A DNA stretch of 64,000 nt from Leptothoe sp034932105 (lineage in GTDB: Bacteria; Cyanobacteriota; Cyanobacteriia; Phormidesmidales; Phormidesmidaceae), in the NCBI RefSeq assembly GCF_034932105.1, contig NZ_JAYGIG010000006.1:29862-93861 (forward strand), in the 5' to 3' direction. A program made the position numbers and the translations under genes. The notes under the pieces are model-generated. The model did no database searches and had not been told where the DNA came from. It worked only from the letters and a program-made list of their open reading frames with translations. This document shows positions 17,411 to 24,925 of the stretch, piece by piece (position 1 is the stretch's first letter; every line of letters starts with the position of its first letter).

Positions 17411-18814
17411 TTATACCAGACTGCGAACGTCGCTAACCTGACCGTTGACGGCGGCCAAGGCTACCATGGCCGGGCTCATGAGCAGGGTGCGACCTGATGC
17501 GGAACCCTGGCGTCCTTTAAAGTTGCGGTTGGAGGATGAGGCACTGATTTGTCGTCCCTGAAGTTTGTCCGGGTTCATGGCTAGGCACATGGAGCAGCCG
17601 GGTTCTCTCCATTCAAAGCCAGCTGCCTCAAAAATTTTATCTAGACCTTCGGCTTCGGCTTGTTGTTTGACCTGTTCTGACCCTGAGACCACAAAGGCTT
17701 TGATGCCTGCGGCCACATGGCGACCCTGGGCCACCTTGGCGGCTTCCCTTAAATCGCTGAGACGACCATTGGTGCAGCTGCCGATGAAGCATACGTCAAT
17801 GGGGGTGCCGAGCATGGGCTGGCCGGGGGCTAGGTCCATATAGGCATAGGCTTCTTGGATTAGGGGCTGTTCTTCTGGAGGGAAAGAGGCCAGCTGAGGA
17901 ATGGCCTCATCGATGCCAATGGCTTGGTCGGGGCTGATGCCCCAGGTGACGGTGGGGGCAATGTCTTGGGCGTCAAAGACGACGACGTCGTCATAGTCGG
18001 CGTCGTTATCGCTCCGGAGGCTGTCCCACCAGGTGACGGCCTGGGTAAATTGGTCTCCTTGGGGGGCAAATTTTCGACCGTTGAGATAGTCGTAGGTGGT
18101 CTGGTCAGGATTGACGTAGCCGCAGCGGGCTCCGCCCTCAATGGACATGTTGCACAGGGTCATGCGCTCTTCCATGGACATGGCCTCAATGGTGCTGCCC
18201 GCATACTCATAGGCATAGCCTGCGCCGCCCTTGGCCCCAAGCTTGCGAATCACATGTAGGGTGACGTCTTTGGCGTAGACGCCCGGTGCTAGGGTGCCGT
18301 TGACTTCGATGCGCCGCACTTTGAGTTTGTCGAGGGACAGGGTTTGGGAGGCGAGTACGTCCCGCACCTGGCTGGTGCCGATGCCAAAGGCAATTGCGCC
18401 GAAGGCTCCATGGGTGGAGGTGTGGCTATCGCCGCAGGCAATGGTCATGCCCGGTTGGGTCAATCCCTGTTCAGGGGCAATGACGTGGACGATGCCCTGG
18501 CTGCCGGAGCCCACGTTAAAAAATCGAATGTCGTTGGTTTGGGTGTTGCTTTCTAGGGCAACGATCATGTCCTCGGCTAAGCTGTCGGCGAAGGGTCTGG
18601 CCTGGTTATCGGTGGGGACGATGTGATCCACTGTGGCTACGGTGCGCTCGGGGAACATCACTGGGAGGTTGCGATCGCGCAGCATGGCAAAGGCTTGGGG
18701 ACTGGTCACCTCATGGATGAGATGAAGCCCAATAAATAGCTGGGTCTGGCCTGAGGGGAGTGTGGTGACCGTATGGAGATCCCAAACTTTATCGAATAAT
18801 GTGCCTTTGCTCAT
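17411..18814 (-). CDS. leuC: 3-isopropylmalate dehydratase large subunit
   Basis: A 467-residue LeuC, a [4Fe-4S] aconitase-superfamily enzyme of leucine synthesis that partners with LeuD. The segment GTLFDKVWDLHTV starts the protein. ACGDSHTSTHGAFGAIAFGIG is the substrate-binding signature. The three cluster cysteines lie in VCFIGSCTNGR and in EPGCSMCLAMNPD. The length is standard. It is transcribed away from petL and ends near a strong terminator. leuD is 3.6 kb downstream on the same strand but with two unrelated genes between. Confidence 0.95.
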   Translation of the reverse strand: MSKGTLFDKVWDLHTVTTLPSGQTQLFIGLHLIHEVTSPQAFAMLRDRNLPVMFPERTVATVDHIVPTDNQARPFADSLAEDMIVALESNTQTNDIRFFNVGSGSQGIVHVIAPEQGLTQPGMTIACGDSHTSTHGAFGAIAFGIGTSQVRDVLASQTLSLDKLKVRRIEVNGTLAPGVYAKDVTLHVIRKLGAKGGAGYAYEYAGSTIEAMSMEERMTLCNMSIEGGARCGYVNPDQTTYDYLNGRKFAPQGDQFTQAVTWWDSLRSDNDADYDDVVVFDAQDIAPTVTWGISPDQAIGIDEAIPQLASFPPEEQPLIQEAYAYMDLAPGQPMLGTPIDVCFIGSCTNGRLSDLREAAKVAQGRHVAAGIKAFVVSGSEQVKQQAEAEGLDKIFEAAGFEWREPGCSMCLAMNPDKLQGRQISASSSNRNFKGRQGSASGRTLLMSPAMVALAAVNGQVSDVRSLV

Positions 18815-19001
18815 GGTGATGTGGGGTGTTGCCGCTGTCTAACCGGTGTCTAACCAAAAAGATGCTAGGCCTTTCATTCTAGCCTTAGAGGTTCCCATTC
18901 ACAGGATGTGCCTGGGCTATCAATGGGCGGATTATCCGCGACAAATGATCAGTGAACATGTTTCAATGGTTGAATATAAGGCTTTTTTGGTTGCGATAAA
19001 A

Positions 19002-19007
19002 AAGGAG
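19002..19007 (+). promoter_or_regulatory. Ribosome binding site of petL
   Basis: AAGGAG, 7 nt before the ATG of the very short petL gene. It supports that this 31-codon frame is translated. Confidence 0.7.
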
Positions 19008-19014
19008 TTTGGCG

Positions 19015-19110
19015 ATGGCTGGAGCAGTGGTTTATTTGGTACTTTTGTTTGGCGCAGCAGGCGCTGCTATTGGTATGTACTTTGGCCTCAAATCGGCCAA
19101 GCTGATCTAG
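19015..19110 (+). CDS. petL: Cytochrome b6f complex subunit PetL
   Basis: A 31-residue single-helix membrane protein starting MAGAVVYLVLLFGAAG and ending KSAKLI. The hydrophobic span with Gly/Ala followed by F-G-L-K-S-x-K-L-I matches the pattern of cyanobacterial PetL, a small peripheral helix that stabilises the b6f complex in thylakoids. It has its own ribosome binding site and a following hairpin (19143-19202). It is easy to miss because of its length. Other single-helix thylakoid subunits are possible alternatives, but the KLI ending favours PetL. Confidence 0.75.
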   Translation: MAGAVVYLVLLFGAAGAAIGMYFGLKSAKLI

Positions 19111-19142
19111 GTTAGGTTCAATATTTCCGACAATCTATTTCC

Positions 19143-19202
19143 AGAACTGCTTTTAGGCCGGGATGCGTGAAGATGTCATTCCTGCCCGAAAGCAGTTTTT
19201 TT
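19143..19202. terminator. Terminator between petL and the O-antigen ligase gene
   Basis: AACTGCTTTTAGGCCGGGA pairs imperfectly with the region TCCTGCCCGAAAGCAGTT, which is followed by a T-run. The genes are convergent, so it may serve both. Confidence 0.7.
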
Positions 19203-20538
19203 AGTTTTGTGGGCTTGTTCTTGGAGAATCTGGCTTGGATCGATCAGTTGAGGATAGACTTTCCTGGGATGGCTTGGTGGTGGGCCAATCATCCCGCTGA
19301 GCTAACACACCAATTCCTGCCAACAGAAACCAACTCAGAACATTAAGGCGAGCATCGAATAGGGTGACATCAAACAGGGCAAAGATCATGCATCCGGTAA
19401 ACCCGAGCAGATAGCTGAGTAGTGTTTGGTTGGGCCTCGCCACCAGGCGACGGAGGCCGGCGATGTAGCTGCGACCCACCACCCCACAAAAGAGCACCAT
19501 GGTGGGAATGCCGGTGTCACAGGCTAAATAGAGCCAAAGATTATGGGGATGAAACAGCCGCTCGTGGTCCGTGACGCTAAAGGGTACATACTGATGGCTA
19601 AAGCCCCCCAGGCCCCAGCCCACTAAGGGGCGCTGCTGAATTAAATCTATGGCAATGCGCCAGGCGGCGATGCGAGGGTCTTGGGTAAATAGGGCCAGAT
19701 CGAGAGTGCGACCGCCAAATCCCATGAAAAATAGCCCCGTGGCCATGGCGCTGAAAATGACTAAGCCCAGCATCCACACCCAGCGGTGGCGTCGAGCTAG
19801 GTATCCGGCTATGAGTAGCAAGATGACGGCAGCGATGAGTCCGTTTCGGGAGCTGGTGCAAAAGATGCCCATACCCGCCAGGGTAACGGCGGCCGCCATC
19901 ACCGGTGTGAGTTTAGGCCGACTTTTGGGCTGGGACCTAGCTTGTCCCACCAGCCAGCCCAGCCCTAACCCCAACACAAGGGTGAGATAGTTACTCAAAA
20001 TGTTCGGGTGGCTCAGACCACCATGGGCCCGGTGCCCGGCAAAACTGACATCAAATACCCAGTTAAACATTGACCAATCGCTGACCTGGGCGGTAATGGT
20101 TGGGAATCTTACGATGTATTCGATCAGGGCGGCGACGCTGAAGGGTAAAGACCCCAACACCAATGCCAGGGCCGCCCTAGTCAATAATTGGCTGGGGGGC
20201 CGAAATCGGGGGGCCGTAGTCAGGACACCCACCAACAAAAAGTAGGGTAGAAAGTTGGCCAATTGCAGCCAGGCATCACCCCGATTGACGGCAAAGCCGG
20301 CACTGGCCAATAAGCCCACCGTTAAGAGACCGTAGCCCTGACGCCATAGGACATGACCAATGGCGTGGCCCCTCTGGACTAGGGCGCTGATCATGAGGGC
20401 GACTAAAATGGTCAAACTTAGGTAGCTGGCGAAGGGGAGTACTACCAGGGCCCCAATCCACAGCCATTCATACCAAAGGCCGGAACGCAGCGGAGCCAGA
20501 AAATTTTCGGTAGATTGAGCTGAGTTAATACGCACCAT
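19201..20538 (-). CDS. O-antigen ligase/polymerase (Wzy/WaaL-like) membrane protein
   Basis: A 445-residue protein with about ten transmembrane helices and the Wzy_C domain. The conserved periplasmic loop includes DPRIAAWRIAIDLIQQRPLVGWGLGGF followed by HPHNLWLYLACDTG, where the histidine motif HPHN is characteristic of the family. Earlier GLSHPNILSNYLTLVLGLGLG and TSSRNGLIAAVILLLI also fit. Such enzymes join or polymerise lipid-linked glycans outside the plasma membrane. It overlaps the downstream-reading WbaP-like gene (start side) by 14 bp. This suggests co-transcription, with initiation of glycan synthesis and its polymerisation in one operon. Confidence 0.85.
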   Translation of the reverse strand: MVRINSAQSTENFLAPLRSGLWYEWLWIGALVVLPFASYLSLTILVALMISALVQRGHAIGHVLWRQGYGLLTVGLLASAGFAVNRGDAWLQLANFLPYFLLVGVLTTAPRFRPPSQLLTRAALALVLGSLPFSVAALIEYIVRFPTITAQVSDWSMFNWVFDVSFAGHRAHGGLSHPNILSNYLTLVLGLGLGWLVGQARSQPKSRPKLTPVMAAAVTLAGMGIFCTSSRNGLIAAVILLLIAGYLARRHRWVWMLGLVIFSAMATGLFFMGFGGRTLDLALFTQDPRIAAWRIAIDLIQQRPLVGWGLGGFSHQYVPFSVTDHERLFHPHNLWLYLACDTGIPTMVLFCGVVGRSYIAGLRRLVARPNQTLLSYLLGFTGCMIFALFDVTLFDARLNVLSWFLLAGIGVLAQRDDWPTTKPSQESLSSTDRSKPDSPRTSPQN

Positions 20539-21967
20539 CCCCCACTAAGACCACCCATACGGTACGGATAAGAATATATAAATCTAGCCAAACTGACCAG
20601 TTACGGACATAGTAGGCGTCGAGGTTGACCCGTTCTTCGTAGGTGATATTGTTGCGGCCTGACACCTGCCACAACCCAGTCAGGCCGGGGAGAACCTGGG
20701 TGTAAAGTTCAAATTTTTCGGCATATCGTCGGACTTCATCGTGGACGATGGGGCGTGGTCCCACCAGGCTCATGTCACCCTTGAGCACATTCCACAGCTG
20801 GGGGAGTTCATCTAGGCTGGTGCGCCTGAGCCATCGGCCTACGCCGGTAATGCGGGGATCGTATTTAAGTTTGCGATCTTGGTCCCAATGGTTGCGCAGC
20901 TCTGGGTGACCCTGGAGATACTCCTTCAGCACTTTGTCAGCATTGGGCACCATGGTGCGAAATTTCCAGGCTTTGAAGGGGCGACCTTTTCGACCGATGC
21001 GGACTTGGGCATAAAAAACGGGCCCGGCCGAGTCGAGTCGAATGATCAGGGCAATCAGGGCGATCAGGGGTAGGCAGACAAATCCGACGATGATAGTTAA
21101 ACATTGGTCCAGCAGGCTTTTGGCCAGTTTTGGGCCAGGGAGTAGGAGTTGTTGGCGGGATTCTAGACCCAGCACCCCCCCCAGATCGCGAGCGGCCACC
21201 CACAGGCTGGCCATGCCAAACAGATCGGGAATGATCAGCAGATGGGGAAAGGCTCGACCATAGCGCTGGGCGACGTACAGCAGTCGATCATGGTGTACCC
21301 CTGGCATGGCCATAATGGCGTAGGGAATTTGGTCACGGTTGGCGAGTACTGGAGCCTGGGCCAAGTTCCCAATGACGGGTACCCCTTCTAGGTGACCGTG
21401 TTTGGTGACATCGTCATCCAGCACGGCCACGGGTTTAAGCCCCAAGGCGGGCTGGCGATGCAGGGTGCGAATCACGAGGGCTCCCGTTTCTCCGGCCCCC
21501 AGCACCAATACCGGGTATCCCCACCAAGAGCGCTTGGCCACCAAGGCCCTTAAGGCGTAACGGCCCAGCAGGGGCACGATAATCGATAGGCTCCAGGCCA
21601 TGAGAAAGGCGGCGCGGGAATAGAGTTCTAGATCGCGAAAGAGAAAGATCGCCGATCCTAGAGTGAGATAGAGCAGTGTCGTGGTTAGGGTTAAGCGGCG
21701 TAGTTCTTCCACCGGGCCGATGCCCTGGCCAGGGTAGAGGCCGGCTAAGCCATAGCCTAATAAAAATAGGCCCAGCAAAGGCCATAGTTCCCAATAAAGG
21801 GAAGGCGCGTACTGACCGTTGAACCACAGGCGAATATAGACACTGGCAATGCCGGCGATGCTCAACCCTAGGGCATCGCATGCGACCAGGGCGGTCACCA
21901 TATAACTGGGGTGAGCCCTTACTTTGAGGGGTGCGATCGCAGGTTGAGTTGACTGAGAAAGAGTCAT
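20525..21967 (-). CDS. WbaP-like polyprenyl glycosylphosphotransferase
   Basis: About 480 residues. The N-terminal half has five hydrophobic helices followed by a Rossmann-like domain (YPVLVLGAGETGALVIRTLH). The C-terminal half is the bacterial sugar transferase domain: PVFYAQVRIGRKGRPFKAWK leading into FRTM, then RRTSLDELPQLWNVLKGDMS, VGPRP and LPGLTGLWQVSGRN. Such enzymes transfer a sugar phosphate from UDP-sugar to undecaprenyl phosphate and so start polysaccharide repeat units at the membrane. It overlaps the O-antigen ligase gene by 14 bp. The ATG at 21967 is chosen; a GTG two codons earlier is also possible. Confidence 0.9.
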   Translation of the reverse strand: MTLSQSTQPAIAPLKVRAHPSYMVTALVACDALGLSIAGIASVYIRLWFNGQYAPSLYWELWPLLGLFLLGYGLAGLYPGQGIGPVEELRRLTLTTTLLYLTLGSAIFLFRDLELYSRAAFLMAWSLSIIVPLLGRYALRALVAKRSWWGYPVLVLGAGETGALVIRTLHRQPALGLKPVAVLDDDVTKHGHLEGVPVIGNLAQAPVLANRDQIPYAIMAMPGVHHDRLLYVAQRYGRAFPHLLIIPDLFGMASLWVAARDLGGVLGLESRQQLLLPGPKLAKSLLDQCLTIIVGFVCLPLIALIALIIRLDSAGPVFYAQVRIGRKGRPFKAWKFRTMVPNADKVLKEYLQGHPELRNHWDQDRKLKYDPRITGVGRWLRRTSLDELPQLWNVLKGDMSLVGPRPIVHDEVRRYAEKFELYTQVLPGLTGLWQVSGRNNITYEERVNLDAYYVRNWSVWLDLYILIRTVWVVLVGDGAY

Positions 21968-21997
21968 GGGCACCAGATGCCGAGGGCTATAACCTAA

Positions 21998-23122
21998 CTA
22001 CTCTAAGGGATCACCTTGCAGGAAAGCTGTATAGGTTTGCTCAATACAGTTCCGCAATTGGTTTTGAAAGCAATGGATGGAAAACTGTTCTGCCTGTTGC
22101 CGTAGGGTATCCCGATTTAATTCATACATACCCATTTCAAAGGATTTTATGGCCTGTACCAGACTGTCAACTGTCTGTTCTGAAAACAGGACACCGGTTT
22201 TGCCATGGATTACGGTTTCGGCCACCCCGCCTCGGCCAAAGGCAATCACAGGGGCTCCCGCCGCTTGAGCCTCCACCGGAGTAATGCCAAAATCTTCCTC
22301 CGCTGGAAAAATAAACCCCTTGCATCGCTGCATATGATCCGTCACCACCGCATCCGGCTGCTGCCCCAATAGGCGAATCGTAGGACCCGCCATGGCTTTA
22401 ATCCGCCGCCAGTCGGAGCCATCCCCAATCACCACCAAGGGCAGTCCCAGTTGATTGAAGGCCTGCACCGTCAGGTCAACGCGTTTATAGGGAACAAACC
22501 GCGACACCGTCAGATAAAACTCTTCGCGGGGCTGCTGCCAATCAAACCGAGACATATCCACCGGAGGGTAAATCACCTGGGCCGGTCGGCGATAGGCCCG
22601 CCAAATCCGCTTAGCAATAAACTGGGAATTGGCCACAAATTTATCCACCCGATGGGCACTGGCCGTGTCCCATAGCCGTAGGTAGTGCAAAATCAGTCGG
22701 GTAATGCCGCCTTTAATTCCCCGTTCTAAACCCGCTTGCCGCAGATATTGATGTTGCAGGTCCCAGGCATAGCGAATGGGGGTATGTACATAGCTGATGT
22801 GGAGTTGATGGGGGGCCGTGAGTACCCCCTTGGCCACCGCATGGTTGCTAGAAATCACCACGTCGTAGGCGGATAAATCAAACTGCTCCACCGCCAAGGG
22901 CATCAGCGGCAAATACTGACGAAAGATCCGTTTGGCCCAGGGCAATCGTTGAATAAAAGACGTCTGTACCGAACGATTGCCAATGAAGTACCGCTGATCC
23001 GGCGACAAAAAATCCACCAAGCTAAACAGGTCTGCATCTGGATAAATCTGCAGAATTTGCTCCACAACTTTCTCAGATCCGGCATGGCTAGCCAGCCATT
23101 CATGGACAACGGCAACACGCAT
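21998..23122 (-). CDS. Glycosyltransferase family 4 protein
   Basis: A 374-residue GT-B glycosyltransferase beginning MRVAVVHEWLASHAGSEKV, a start typical of exopolysaccharide GT4 enzymes. The donor-binding half contains LTVSRFVPYKRVDLTVQAFN and the ED-containing FPAEEDFGITPVEAQAAGAP (E-x7-E region), then FGRGGVAETVIHGKTGVLF. It probably adds a sugar to the lipid-linked glycan started by the adjacent WbaP-like enzyme, 30 bp downstream. The exact sugar is unknown. Its 5' end lies close to a divergent aminotransferase gene. Confidence 0.9.
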   Translation of the reverse strand: MRVAVVHEWLASHAGSEKVVEQILQIYPDADLFSLVDFLSPDQRYFIGNRSVQTSFIQRLPWAKRIFRQYLPLMPLAVEQFDLSAYDVVISSNHAVAKGVLTAPHQLHISYVHTPIRYAWDLQHQYLRQAGLERGIKGGITRLILHYLRLWDTASAHRVDKFVANSQFIAKRIWRAYRRPAQVIYPPVDMSRFDWQQPREEFYLTVSRFVPYKRVDLTVQAFNQLGLPLVVIGDGSDWRRIKAMAGPTIRLLGQQPDAVVTDHMQRCKGFIFPAEEDFGITPVEAQAAGAPVIAFGRGGVAETVIHGKTGVLFSEQTVDSLVQAIKSFEMGMYELNRDTLRQQAEQFSIHCFQNQLRNCIEQTYTAFLQGDPLE

Positions 23123-23200
23123 AGCAAAATTGGCGACACAAATCGTCCTAAGATTCTAGAGCAGAGCCTCCAGGCATCAGACCCTTCAGACAGAGATACC

Positions 23201-24367
23201 GTGAGCGAAATCAAAATCCCCATCCTCAACTTAAAACCTCAGTACCAGGCCATTAAGGATGAAATCCAAACAGCCATCAATCAGGTCTTAGACTCTGGGC
23301 AGTTTATCCTGGGGCCAACGGTGCAGGCGTTTGAAGCGGATGTAGCAGCTTATCTGGGGGTGAAGCATGCCATTGGTGTGAACTCAGGTACCGATGCGTT
23401 GGTCATTGGTCTGCGGGCCATGGGAATTATGCCAGGGGATGAGGTGATCACCACACCTTTTAGTTTTTTCGCCACAGCAGAATCCATCAGCAATGTGGGA
23501 GCTAAGCCGGTATTTGTCGATATTCAGCCGGAAACGTTCAACATTGACCCCTGTCTTGTCGAAGCGGCGATTACTGCAAAAACCAAAGCCATCATGCCAG
23601 TTCACCTATATGGCAACCCGGCAGCCATGGCTCAGCTTATGGACATTGCAACTAAGTATAATCTCAAAGTCATCGAAGACTGTGCCCAGGCCTTTGGAGC
23701 TATTTATAAAGGTGATTGCACTGGCTGCAACCAAAACTGTCAAGACACAACACGTCATCTGCTACAAGATCGATATGTCGGCACCATAGGCGACGTAGGA
23801 GCATTTTCATTTTTTCCAACCAAAAATCTTGGAGCCTATGGTGACGGCGGGCTGATTACCACCAATGATGATGAAGTTGCCGAAATGGCTCGTATGCTGC
23901 GCGTGCATGGTTCAAAAGAACGCTATCACAATGTCATGTTGGGCTATAACTCTCGGTTGGATGCTATCCAGGCAGCTATCTTACAAGTCAAGCTACGCTA
24001 CATCGATGAATGGAATCAGAAACGATGTTTGATAGCGAATACCTATAGTCAATATTTGGCAAATGTCGATGGCGTGATCACACCATCGACATCTGAGGGG
24101 CACGTGTTTCACCAGTACACGGTCCGAATTTTGGGAGATAAGCGAGATCGATTAAGACAATCCTTAAGCGATGCCGGCATCGGCGCGATGATTTATTACC
24201 CTATCCCTCAAGATAAACTACCGATCTATTTAGGCGAATATCCCCAAAATCCTGTCAGCGATCAACTGGGACGACAGGTATTGAGTTTACCGATGTGGCC
24301 TGAATTGGCATCCGAGCAAGTCGACTATGTGACCAAGACGTTGCAGTGCCATCTTAAAAAGCTGTAG
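23201..24367 (+). CDS. DegT/DnrJ/EryC1 family sugar aminotransferase
   Basis: About 388 residues, a PLP-dependent enzyme that aminates keto-deoxysugar nucleotides. Motifs are PILNLKPQYQAIKDEIQTAI, GVNSGTDALVIGLRAMG, TPFSFFATAES and EDCAQAFGAIYKG. The Schiff-base lysine is in FSFFPTKNLGAYGDGG, and RLDAIQAAILQVKL follows. A cysteine-rich insertion (CTGCNQNCQDTTRH) between EDCAQ and the lysine motif is uncommon and might bind a metal. The start is uncertain: GTG at 23201 puts the conserved PILNLKPQY a few residues in. Upstream in-frame starts would overlap the divergent glycosyltransferase gene. Confidence 0.85.
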   Translation: MSEIKIPILNLKPQYQAIKDEIQTAINQVLDSGQFILGPTVQAFEADVAAYLGVKHAIGVNSGTDALVIGLRAMGIMPGDEVITTPFSFFATAESISNVGAKPVFVDIQPETFNIDPCLVEAAITAKTKAIMPVHLYGNPAAMAQLMDIATKYNLKVIEDCAQAFGAIYKGDCTGCNQNCQDTTRHLLQDRYVGTIGDVGAFSFFPTKNLGAYGDGGLITTNDDEVAEMARMLRVHGSKERYHNVMLGYNSRLDAIQAAILQVKLRYIDEWNQKRCLIANTYSQYLANVDGVITPSTSEGHVFHQYTVRILGDKRDRLRQSLSDAGIGAMIYYPIPQDKLPIYLGEYPQNPVSDQLGRQVLSLPMWPELASEQVDYVTKTLQCHLKKL

Positions 24368-24506
24368 TTTTATCTGGTCAGATATCCTGGTGACTGACGA
24401 AATATGTTATCCGTCCATATTTCTGATTCAATTGCTGGACCCAAGGGTTGCTCAGGCAGTGACATTGCATTAAATTCTTTTGTGACCCTAGCTCCCAGTA
24501 AAAAAT

Positions 24507-24710
24507 ATGAACGAACAAGAGACGCTAGAGCGCTTAGAAGAGGTTTATAAAGAGGCTAAACGCATCTCTTCTACAACTACCTCCCATCTTATCCTGGCAA
24601 AGACCGATGCGATGCACAGACGATTCGTTCAAAAGGCAAAGCAATTTATTCCAGAGGGAGTAAAGTTTTTTCTTAAAAAGATATTAACCAAACTCTACAA
24701 GCTCAAATGA
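24507..24710 (+). CDS. Small hypothetical protein, possibly a gene remnant
   Basis: 67 residues starting MNEQETLERLEEVYKEAK, a highly charged helical segment that ends in the basic FLKKILTKLYKLK. It resembles the coiled-coil heads or linkers attached to glycan methyltransferases and glycosyltransferases (compare the start of the protein at 26839). It may therefore be a stand-alone remnant. No ribosome binding site is obvious. It is AT-rich like the following genes and lies at the left edge of the AT-rich island. Confidence 0.4.
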   Translation: MNEQETLERLEEVYKEAKRISSTTTSHLILAKTDAMHRRFVQKAKQFIPEGVKFFLKKILTKLYKLK

Positions 24711-24925
24711 ACTGAGAAATTATGTGACATACGTTGTAATTAAAATATTTTTGAAATCATACCTATAAAGTATAAAAACTTTTAATCAAGTAAATGAGCA
24801 TTACGCTATTTTATCTGACTTTTATCCTGCAACTATCGCGCGTTTTCTTAAAGCTTCTCCACAATTAAAATACTTTTACCTTAATCTGTTTAACCCGTTA
24901 TTGAAGAACATAGGTGCTATCTATT
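24711..24925 (+). pseudogene. Possible decayed coding remnant
   Basis: A reading frame is open from about 24769 to 24942 without a start codon. It translates to peptide such as HYAILSDFYPATIARFLK and LKYFYLNLFNPLLKNIG, which looks like the tail of a real protein and overlaps the next gene's start. It could be the 3' end of a gene lost by recombination at the island edge, or chance. Confidence 0.25.

Noticed and set aside
24403..24550. A 48-codon frame starting MLSVHISDSIAGPKG
   Set aside because: It overlaps the 67-residue gene in another frame, has no ribosome binding site and no recognisable motif.
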